From the NCBI RefSeq assembly GCF_011045115.1, contig NZ_JAAKZG010000010.1:1-64000 (forward strand): DNA of 64,000 bases, given 5' to 3'. The notes under the pieces were generated by a model. The model made no database searches and was not told the DNA's origin. It saw nothing but the letters and a program-made list of their open reading frames with translations. This document shows, piece after piece, positions 58,701-64,000 of the stretch. Every line of letters starts with the position of its first letter. The stretch's first letter is position 1. Made by a program: the position numbers and the translations under genes. This stretch comes from Mesorhizobium zhangyense (lineage in GTDB: Bacteria > Pseudomonadota > Alphaproteobacteria > Rhizobiales > Rhizobiaceae).

Positions 58701-59045
58701 CGTCAGGGCGATGTTCTGCTCCTTCGTCAGTTCCACCGGCAGTGCGATGATGAACTCCTTGGCGAACTGCGCGTCCTCGCGCTTCTCGAAGGACTCGACG
58801 CGGTTCCAGAAGGCTTCCGCCGCGCCTGAAACCGACCGATCTGCAACCAGCGTGCGTGCCCATTCCGGCGCATCGGGCGGCAACAGGAACTCCTCATGAG
58901 CAAGATTGCCCTTGTTAGAATAGTCGACGGTGCGCGCCTCGATCTCGTGGACCATCTTCGCACAATGACGATACGCCGCCGACAGCACGGCGCTGCGGCC
59001 TGAGCCGCGGCCGATGAGCTGGGGCGTGAAATGCGTGATGGCCAC
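55743..59045 (-). CDS. traA: TraA, conjugative relaxase-helicase (MOBQ, Ti type)
   Basis: A ~1100-residue bifunctional DNA-transfer protein. The N-terminal MobA/MobL relaxase domain ([31 protein letters not shown]) has the metal-binding H-x-H in [14 protein letters not shown] and nicks oriT. The central RecD/TraI-type helicase has Walker [19 protein letters not shown] near residue 400, Walker [17 protein letters not shown], and [21 protein letters not shown] chose the GTG at 59045, which matches the family N-terminus and has GGGAG upstream; the frame also opens at 59105. It is first in the traAFB operon, next to oriT. Confidence 0.96.
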   Translation of the reverse strand: MAITHFTPQLIGRGSGRSAVLSAAYRHCAKMVHEIEARTVDYSNKGNLAHEEFLLPPDAPEWARTLVADRSVSGAAEAFWNRVESFEKREDAQFAKEFIIALPVELTKEQNIALTRQFVAEQVLARGQVADWVYHDEPGNPHVHLMTTLRPLTETGFGAKKVAVIGEDGKVLRNKAGKIVYRLWSGEKQEFLEQRNGWLDLQNQHLALGGQEIRVDGRSYAERGIDLVPTVHIGVGAKAIQRKGEEQGWSPSLDRIELFEAQREENARRILQRPEIVIDMLSSEKSVFDGRDIAKILHRYVDDPGTFHHLLVRILQSPEILHIESDSVDFSTGEKIRARYTTRALIRIEAEMAKWAIWLSRKVDCRVERGVLDAAFARHSRLSQEQRVAIEHITAALRIAAVVGRAGAGKTTMMKAAREAWELAGYRVIGGALAGKAAEGLEKEGGIQSRTLASWQLRWKEGREALDARTVFVLDEAGMVASKQMALFVEAATKAGAKLVLIGDPEQLQPIEAGAAFRAIVERIGYAELETIYRQRQDWMRAASLDLARGNVDRAISAYRAQGRVFGSELKAQAVGNLIGDWNRDYDPVKSTLILAHLRRDVRMLNTMAREKLVERGLIGEGHAFRTEDGMRLFDAGDQIVFLKNETSLGVKNGMIGKVIEAARDRVVVETGEGEHRHHVDVDQRFYRNIDHGYATTIHKSQGATVDRVKVLATLSLDRHLTYVAMTRHREDVALYYGRRSFGLNGGLVPILSKRNAKETTLDYERGTLYRQALRFAEHRGLNVVRVARTLIRNNIDWTLRQKRRLAELTLRLRILGERIGLVAARQNPKLKEAAPMVKGVTVFSKSISDTVEEKLRADPVAARQWEAVSTRFRYVFADPETAFQAMKFDTVLTDPSAARTTLERLVSEPASIGPLKGKVGLLVGKAKREDRRIAEVNAPALKRDIERYLQLRQTAVQKIEAEERTLRQRVSIEIPALSQAAKQVLERVRDAIDRNDLPAALGYALADRMAKAEIDGFNKAITERFGERTLLSNAAREPAGSLFDKAADGLRPGERQKLAEAWPVMRTAQQLAAHERTAATLKQTEELRLSQRQSPVLKQ

Positions 59046-59096
59046 GGCGAAGAGATCTCCCGGCGAAGAGTAAACGCTATGTTCGTCGGGATCGGA

Positions 59097-59160
59097 CCGG
59101 CCCAATCGGGCCGGAAGCAGGACGTCGCGCCAGCGACGTATTACTGCGCCCTTGGATCCG
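59097..59160. other. oriT: Origin of transfer (oriT), Ti/RSF1010 (MOBQ) type
   Basis: Between the divergent traA and traC genes lies an inverted repeat (ACGTCGC - GCCA - GCGACGT, 59122-59139). It is followed after TATTAC by TGCGCCCTTGG (59145-59155); read on the minus strand this gives CCAAGGGCGCA, the conserved nick-region text of Ti-plasmid oriT. A second hairpin (CCGGCCC-AATC-GGGCCGG, 59097-59114) adjoins it. Location and text agree with processing by TraA. The exact nick position is not shown by the sequence. Confidence 0.85.
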
Positions 59161-59297
59161 CTCCTTCGGAACGGTCGGGATGATCTCCCAAAGCGTCGAC
59201 GCTGCCGACTACCATTTCTATTAGTCGCTTCGCGACCGCTTCCGGGAAATGCTGCTCCCGATTGCCGAGCAACCGGGAGCGAAAGGGATCGACCGGA

Positions 59298-59588
59298 ATG
59301 AAAAAACCGTCAGCTAAGATCAGAGAGGAAATTGGCAGGCTTCAGCAGCAACTCAAACAAGCTGAGACGCGCGAGGCCGAACGCATCGGTCGCATCGCGC
59401 TCAGAGCCGGTCTTGGTGAGATCGAGGAGACGGCGCTCCTGGCCGCGTTCGAGGACCTAGCCGGGCGGTTTCGCGAGAGTGAGGACCAAGCTTCCGGAAG
59501 GAAGAACGCCGGCGGGAGCAGGCCAGCCGGAACGACGCCCGCGGTGGTCGAAATTGGCGCGGCTGCGAGCGGCGATAGCGAGGCTTGA
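59298..59588 (+). CDS. traC: TraC, relaxosome accessory protein
   Basis: A 96-residue charged, helical protein ([40 protein letters not shown]) with a Gly-rich tail. In Ti plasmids TraC aids DNA processing at oriT. I chose ATG 59298; an in-frame ATG at 59262 is possible. It is first in the traCDG operon, divergent from traA across oriT. Confidence 0.92.
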   Translation: MKKPSAKIREEIGRLQQQLKQAETREAERIGRIALRAGLGEIEETALLAAFEDLAGRFRESEDQASGRKNAGGSRPAGTTPAVVEIGAAASGDSEA

Positions 59589-59592
59589 GCGC

Positions 59593-59808
59593 ATGCGCCG
59601 GTCGACATCATCCGAAGCTCGCAAGAAAGACACGCGCGAAAAGATCGAGCTCGGCGGCCTGATCGTCAAAGCCGGCCTGCGCTACGAGAAGCGAGCGCTG
59701 CTGCTTGGTCTGCTGATCGACGCATCCCGGCGATTGCAGGATGACGAAAATGAGCGTTCGCGGCTGACCGCTCTAGGCGCGGAGGTGTTTGGCCATGACG
59801 GCGAATAA
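59593..59808 (+). CDS. traD: TraD, small conjugal transfer protein
   Basis: A 71-residue basic protein ([40 protein letters not shown]) with the [18 protein letters not shown] pattern of Ti TraD, as expected in length. It begins four bases after traC and overlaps traG. It is required for transfer; the mechanism is unclear. Confidence 0.92.
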   Translation: MRRSTSSEARKKDTREKIELGGLIVKAGLRYEKRALLLGLLIDASRRLQDDENERSRLTALGAEVFGHDGE

Positions 59809-61747
59809 GGTCGTTCTCGCCGTTGTGCCGGTAACGCTGATGCTCGTTGTCTGCGTCGGCATGACCGGCATCGAGACGTGGCTGGCGGCATTCGGGACAT
59901 CGGAGACGGTGCGTCTGATGCTCGGCAGGACCGGCATCGCGCTGCCCTATGCCATGGCCGGAATCCTCGGCGTGATCTTCCTCTGCGCCGCTGCTGGCGC
60001 AAGCGCAATCCGAGCGGCGGGCTGGGGCGTTGCGTTTGGCGCAGCCTGTGTGATTTCAATCGCGGTTGCGCGCGAAACGGCGCGGTTATCGGCACTGGCC
60101 GATCGCGTGCCGGATGGCAAGACCGCGTTCTCCTATGCCGATCCGGCGACAATAATTGGCACCACGATCGCGCTGATATGCGGCGTCTTCGCGCTGCGCA
60201 TCGCGCGTCGGGGAAACGCCGCTTTTGCAGCGGCCCCACCGCGGCGCATCCGTGGCAAGCGCGCCGTGCATGGCGAGGCCGACTGGATGGCGATGGCAGC
60301 GGCGGCACGGCTATTTCCCGACAGCAGCGGGATCGTCATCGGAGAGCGATACCGCGTCGATCGCGACAGCGTGCAGGCGGTCGCATTCCGGGCCGACAGC
60401 CGCGACACCTGGGGCGAAGGCGGACGATCGCCTCTGCTTTGCTTCGACGGCTCGTTCGGCTCGTCGCACGGCATCGTCTTCGCCGGCTCCGGTGGCTTCA
60501 AGACCACATCTGTCACAGTGCCGACGGCGCTCAAATGGGCCGGCAGTCTCGTCGTGCTGGATCCGTCGAGCGAAGTCGCGCCGATGGTCACCGGCCACCG
60601 CGCGCGACAGGGCCGCAATGTCGTGCTGCTCGATCCAGGCAATGCGGCGGTCGGCTTCAATGTGCTCGACTGGATCGGCCGGTTCGGCAGCACGAAGGAG
60701 GAAGACATCGTTGCGGTCGCCACCTGGGTCATCACCGACAATCCTCGCCAGGGCTCGGCGCGCGACGACTTCTTCCGCGCTTCGGCGCTGCAACTGCTTA
60801 CGGTGCTGATCGCCGATGTCTGTCTTTCCGGCCACACAGCGGAAATGAACCAGACGCTTCGGCAGGTCCGCACGAACCTCTCGGAACCCGAACCGAAGCT
60901 GCGTGAGCGCCTCACCACGATCCACCATCAGTCGAATTCCGCCTTCGTTCGGGAAAATGTCGCGCCCTTCATCGCCATGACGTCGGAGACATTTTCCGGA
61001 GTCTATGCCAATGCGGTGAAGGAGACTCATTGGCTCTCCTATCCGAACTATGCCGCCCTCGTCTCCGGCGACAGTTTCAGGACGGACGAGCTGGCTTCCG
61101 GCATGACCGACATCTTCATCGCGCTCGATCTGAAGGTGCTCGAAACCCATCCGGGTCTGGCACGGGTGATCATTGGCGCGCTGATGAATGCCATCTACAA
61201 TCGCAAGGGTGCGGTGAAAGGCCGAACGCTGTTCCTGCTCGACGAAGTTGCGCGCCTCGGCTTCCTGCGCATTCTCGAAACCGCGCGCGACGCCGGTCGC
61301 AAATACGGGATCACCATGACACTGCTCTACCAGTCGATCGGCCAGATGCGTGAGGCCTATGGCGGTCGGGACGCCACCTCGAAATGGTTCGAGAGCGCGT
61401 CATGGGTGTCGTTCGCCGCGATCAACGATCCAGAGACGGCCGACTATATCTCGAAGCGCTGCGGCGATACCACCGTCGAGGTTGATCAGACCGCTCGATC
61501 GTCGCAGATGTCGGGATCGTCGCGCACGCGTTCCAAGCAGTTGACCCGGCGGCCGCTGATCCTGCCGCATGAGGTGATGCGGATGCGAAGCGACGAGCAG
61601 ATCATCTTCACGGCCGGCAATCCACCGTTGCGCTGCGGACGCGCCCTCTGGTTCAGGAGAGCGGACATGAAGGCTTGCGTCGGCGAAAACAGGTTTCATC
61701 GAAATGAATGGGCGGATAATACGATCGGGGCGTCGTCGTCGCAGTGA
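59795..61747 (+). CDS. traG: TraG, type IV coupling protein (VirD4-like)
   Basis: A 650-residue inner-membrane ATPase that docks the TraA-DNA complex on the mating channel. N-terminal helices ([40 protein letters not shown]) precede a motor with Walker [19 protein letters not shown] near residue 230 and Walker [21 protein letters not shown] near 478. The start ATG 59795 has GGAGG nine bases upstream and overlaps traD. Confidence 0.97.
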   Translation: MTANKVVLAVVPVTLMLVVCVGMTGIETWLAAFGTSETVRLMLGRTGIALPYAMAGILGVIFLCAAAGASAIRAAGWGVAFGAACVISIAVARETARLSALADRVPDGKTAFSYADPATIIGTTIALICGVFALRIARRGNAAFAAAPPRRIRGKRAVHGEADWMAMAAAARLFPDSSGIVIGERYRVDRDSVQAVAFRADSRDTWGEGGRSPLLCFDGSFGSSHGIVFAGSGGFKTTSVTVPTALKWAGSLVVLDPSSEVAPMVTGHRARQGRNVVLLDPGNAAVGFNVLDWIGRFGSTKEEDIVAVATWVITDNPRQGSARDDFFRASALQLLTVLIADVCLSGHTAEMNQTLRQVRTNLSEPEPKLRERLTTIHHQSNSAFVRENVAPFIAMTSETFSGVYANAVKETHWLSYPNYAALVSGDSFRTDELASGMTDIFIALDLKVLETHPGLARVIIGALMNAIYNRKGAVKGRTLFLLDEVARLGFLRILETARDAGRKYGITMTLLYQSIGQMREAYGGRDATSKWFESASWVSFAAINDPETADYISKRCGDTTVEVDQTARSSQMSGSSRTRSKQLTRRPLILPHEVMRMRSDEQIIFTAGNPPLRCGRALWFRRADMKACVGENRFHRNEWADNTIGASSSQ

Positions 61748-62003
61748 CAGGAAGATCGGCACACACCTGTGCTGAGACCGTATGCGAAGTCCTAGAGCAC
61801 AGCGAAGAGAACCATCCGCGGTGCGACACGTTCTAGCTTTCGAGCGAGAGGACCCGGACAGTCGGCATCGATGCGGCAGAGCTGGGCCCTTCTCGACAAA
61901 AGGCGGAAGGTCTAAAAACCGGGGCCGCCAAGTGCAGGAGCTTCTTCCTGGTCACCGGCAAAGCCTGACGAGGATCACGGTGACGCGCTCAGACGCATCA
62001 AAC
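61748..62003. other. Spacer after traG
   Basis: No supported gene in about 250 bases. A 75-codon open frame here (from 61782) has compositional bias like non-coding GC-rich DNA and no ribosome-binding site. Confidence 0.3.
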
Positions 62004-62035
62004 CCATGAATCGGTCCCCGACAACCGATTCATGG
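62004..62035. promoter_or_regulatory. Perfect 12-bp inverted repeat
   Basis: CCATGAATCGGT and ACCGATTCATGG are separated by eight bases, ending 43 bases before the WGR gene start. There is no U-run after it, so it could be an operator for the WGR gene or a rho-type end of the traCDG transcript. Confidence 0.5.
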
Positions 62036-62078
62036 AAGTCGTTGGACGTCACTTCCACGGAGAGCGAAACTGTTCGCC

Positions 62079-62321
62079 ATGGATCAACTGCAACCCGACA
62101 CCATCCTCATTCACAGGATCGATCCAACCCGCAACATGGCGCGGTTCTACGCGCTGTCGATCGAACCGAGCCTGTTCGGTGGAAGCTCTCTGGTCCGCAA
62201 CTGGGGTCGCATCGGTACGCGTGGCCGATACAGGATCGAACTGTTCGAAACTCAGGAGCAAGCCGAAATTTCACTCGGCCGCATCCTGAAAGCGAAACGC
62301 CGACGCGGCTACTGCGGATGA
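62079..62321 (+). CDS. WGR-domain protein
   Basis: An 80-residue protein consisting of one WGR domain: ARFYALSIEPSLFGGSSLVR, NWGRIGTRGRYRIELFETQE. WGR domains bind nucleic acid in PARPs and in some bacterial regulators, and stand-alone versions are common on rhizobial plasmids. It probably binds DNA; the target is unknown. It is convergent with ssb. Confidence 0.9.
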   Translation: MDQLQPDTILIHRIDPTRNMARFYALSIEPSLFGGSSLVRNWGRIGTRGRYRIELFETQEQAEISLGRILKAKRRRGYCG

Positions 62322-62325
62322 AGAT

Positions 62326-62349
62326 GAGCCCGGCGGTGAAGCCGGGCTC
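62326..62349. terminator. Hairpin between convergent WGR and ssb genes
   Basis: A perfect 9-bp stem (GAGCCCGGC / GCCGGGCTC) with a GGTGAA loop sits five bases after the WGR stop and just past the ssb stop. It probably limits read-through from both genes, although neither side has a long U-run. Confidence 0.6.
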
Positions 62350-62359
62350 GGTGCCGACC

Positions 62360-62761
62360 TCAGAAGGGGATCTGGTCGTCGGGATCGCGCTCCTCTCCGT
62401 CGGACTGCGTCTGCTTAGCCCGGCTGAGGAAATCCACCGTTTCGGCGATGATCTCGCAACCGTAGCGGTCGATGCCTTCGCTGTCGGTCCACTTTGTGTA
62501 GCGGATACGGCCGCGAACGAGAACCTTCATTCCCTTTTCGCAGTGCTCCTCGATGGTCTTGCCGAGGCCATTGAAGGCGGTGATGCGGTGCCATTCGGTA
62601 TCCTGGACACGGTAGCCGTTGGCGTCCCGGAGAACCTTGCCCTCGGAGTAGCGGGGGCGCGAGGTAGCGAGGGTAAAGTGGGTGATGCGCGTGCCGCCCT
62701 GGGTGGTGCGGGCCTCCGGGGCCTGACCGATGTTGCCGGCAAGGATGACGATGTTCTGCAT
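62360..62761 (-). CDS. ssb: Single-stranded DNA-binding protein
   Basis: A 133-residue OB-fold protein (MQNIVILAGNIGQAPEARTT, ITHFTLATSRPRYSEGKVLR, TEWHRITAFNGLGKTIEEHC) with the acidic C-terminal tip DPDDQIPF that recruits partner proteins. The start has GGAG seven bases before the ATG. It begins MQNIV rather than MAGSVNKV as in chromosomal rhizobial Ssb, consistent with a plasmid-encoded copy that coats the incoming single strand after conjugation. Confidence 0.95.
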   Translation of the reverse strand: MQNIVILAGNIGQAPEARTTQGGTRITHFTLATSRPRYSEGKVLRDANGYRVQDTEWHRITAFNGLGKTIEEHCEKGMKVLVRGRIRYTKWTDSEGIDRYGCEIIAETVDFLSRAKQTQSDGEERDPDDQIPF

Positions 62762-63381
62762 TTGATTTCTCCGTTGCTTCTGTCCGAGGGACCATCCCTC
62801 CGACGAGACCCGGCCAAGTCCGTCGCGAGAGGCCAGCACCGAAGCATCAGCGCAGGGAAACCCCGCAAGGATCGGGGTGGTGCGGGCAGGCGCGCTTGAG
62901 CGCCAACACGGCCCGTTCCGCAGGGGTTGCGGACAGAGAGCGAACGGAGTTAGGGGCTCATCTCGGTTGGAGGGATTGATCCATCGGCAAAAGCTCGGCG
63001 GGGAAGCAGCCGACAGATCCTGGATTACCCGCCAACATCGGTAGGTGGAAGGTTGTATCCGGCGGCTTTGTCCCAGACCCACGTTCACTCAAATGAGCGC
63101 CCAGGCAATTAGGAGAGCTTTGTTGACGGATATTCTCCGCTCCTGAAACCCAGATGCTGCGGCCACCGCGATTTCATCGGCACGGCAAGCAAAGTGATGT
63201 TTTGCGAAACGGGAAGGTTTGGCGCATACGCTTTCGACACCATGAGACAGCAGCGAGCTATTGCGCCAGGCTGCGCGGTAACGTCGGGATGACGGCTTTC
63301 ACCGCAAAATGCTCAAGTGAAACGGATGAGCCTCTTGGGCCAAGTACCATCTGAGCAATACAATGACTGTTTCGCCGCTTT
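62762..63381. other. Gene-free region between ssb and the toxin gene
   Basis: About 620 bases with no supported gene. Open frames continue upstream of ssb, but they lack starts and motifs. The region may contain the ssb promoter and other control DNA; I see no clear repeats. Confidence 0.35.
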
Positions 63382-63819
63382 CTACTTGCCGGAGATCAGA
63401 TGCAGGGCAGATTTCCCGCTCCTCACGGCTAACACTGATAGCTTGCGGTCGAACGTCGCGAGTTGGCCTCCACGCCCCTTGGCGAGCGCGAGCAGATAGG
63501 TATCGGTGACCTGTGCTGATGTCAGAATCTTCGCTGCATCTATGTCATCAGAGCCGACCAGGCTCACATCATCGGACCAGAAACTGTGGCCCGGAAGCGC
63601 ACGCAATTTGTTGATGATTTCTGCAACGAGCGCCGGTGAGCCAGGACTGTTGGGATATTTTGGATTGCCAACGATGCGAATGACGCCATTCTCGGTAATG
63701 GGACAGGTGGCCCAGGCAGCACTGCCGGTGGCTTGGAACCAGCCATGCGCGTCGTCATGCGCGACATGGCCGGGATCAATCAACGCGATCAGCACATTGA
63801 CGTCTAGCAGAAACGTCAC
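63382..63819 (-). CDS. vapC: VapC-type PIN-domain ribonuclease toxin
   Basis: A 145-residue PIN-domain nuclease. Acidic active-site residues appear in FLLDVNVLIALID (Asp near 6), CPITENGVIRIV (Glu near 43), and ITSAQ-like TSAQVTDTYLLALA (Asp near 105) with GQLATFDRKL. The GTG start at 63819 overlaps the upstream antitoxin stop (GTGA). Toxins of this class cleave RNA, often tRNA, and stabilise plasmids when paired with an antitoxin. Confidence 0.88.
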   Translation of the reverse strand: MTFLLDVNVLIALIDPGHVAHDDAHGWFQATGSAAWATCPITENGVIRIVGNPKYPNSPGSPALVAEIINKLRALPGHSFWSDDVSLVGSDDIDAAKILTSAQVTDTYLLALAKGRGGQLATFDRKLSVLAVRSGKSALHLISGK

Positions 63820-64000
63820 GGCAGTTCGTCACGCAAGGCGTTGACAATCTCAAGCGTTACAGGGGGTGTATCTGGCTGGGGGGATAAAAGAGGTATCCCA
63901 TTGCGTTCACCGCCACTTTGAGGTCGGCGCAAAGAACGTCGGGCGAGATCAGAGATTATCTCGCCAACGCTTCTGTCCTGCTGTCGGGCCATCGCCTTGG
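63816..64000 (-). CDS. Antitoxin of the VapC pair, C-terminal part (5' end outside window)
   Basis: Read from the right window edge on the minus strand, the frame gives AMARQQDRSVGEIISDLARR, then SLRRPQSGGERNGIPLL and VTLEIVNALRDELP before a stop that overlaps the toxin start. The helical ARQQDRSVGEIISDLAR text fits a ribbon-helix-helix antitoxin, whose C-terminus wraps the PIN toxin. The beginning lies beyond the window, so the type cannot be settled. Confidence 0.75.
   Translation of the reverse strand, partial: KAMARQQDRSVGEIISDLARRSLRRPQSGGERNGIPLLSPQPDTPPVTLEIVNALRDELP

Overview
The window looks like accessory DNA from an alphaproteobacterium of the order Hyphomicrobiales (Rhizobium/Mesorhizobium/Agrobacterium relatives). 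The clearest sign is a near-complete Ti/Sym-plasmid-type conjugation system (traA-traF-traB, oriT, traC-traD-traG, and trbB-C-D-E-J-K-L-F-G-H-I) with a TraR-like regulator. Other rhizobial marks are a MucR/Ros regulator, an EhuB-type amino-acid/ectoine transporter and many small genes of rhizobial style. No rRNA, tRNA, repABC or CRISPR array is visible. A conjugative plasmid is the simplest reading; an integrated element cannot be excluded.

Layout. 1-2.8 kb: tail of a glutathione-synthetase-like ATP-grasp gene and a large HPII-type catalase. 2.8-13.5 kb: a patchwork of a secreted Calx-beta/RTX protein, a ~230-bp direct repeat, degraded small genes, a two-TM membrane protein, a frameshifted SnoaL-like gene, two copies of a 58-aa membrane protein around a DUF1254/DUF1214 protein, and a small XRE regulator with a fragment of a second copy. 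13.5-18.1 kb: polar amino-acid/ectoine-type ABC transporter plus a zinc deacylase. 18.1-26.8 kb (minus strand): ferric-siderophore uptake with cell-surface signalling (fecI, fecR, TonB receptor with STN domain, fhuD, double-length fhuB, fhuF) and a GNAT acetyltransferase.

27.3-32.7 kb is the most interesting block: a LuxI-type synthase, a LuxR regulator, an XRE regulator with matching palindromic operators at its own and the luxR promoter, a 40-codon ORF translationally coupled to a threonine-synthase-like PLP enzyme, and, convergent to these, a cysteine-synthase-like PLP enzyme overlapping a PduX-like (L-threonine kinase) GHMP kinase. I infer a quorum-controlled pathway running through free O-phospho-L-threonine, possibly to a 2,3-diaminobutyrate-like product; this is not proven by the sequence.

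32.8-40 kb: second copy of the two-TM membrane protein, a MucR-type regulator lacking the first zinc cysteine, a resolvase remnant, a membrane-anchored phytochelatin-synthase-like protease, a secreted lectin-like protein, and a transketolase/PDH-E1-like enzyme divergent from an Lrp/AsnC regulator. 40-61.8 kb: traR-like gene, a trbI-like remnant, an FtsK-type translocase without membrane segments, the trb operon, a truncated traH, traB-traF-traA, oriT and traC-traD-traG. 61.8-64 kb: WGR protein, single-stranded DNA-binding protein and a VapC-type toxin with the end of its antitoxin.

The trb genes build the type IV mating channel, TraA nicks oriT and unwinds the strand, TraG couples the relaxosome to the channel, and TraR probably gates expression. 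Unlike the Ti arrangement, no traI lies ahead of trbB and no traM was found; the only AHL synthase here is 12 kb from traR, beside its own luxR.
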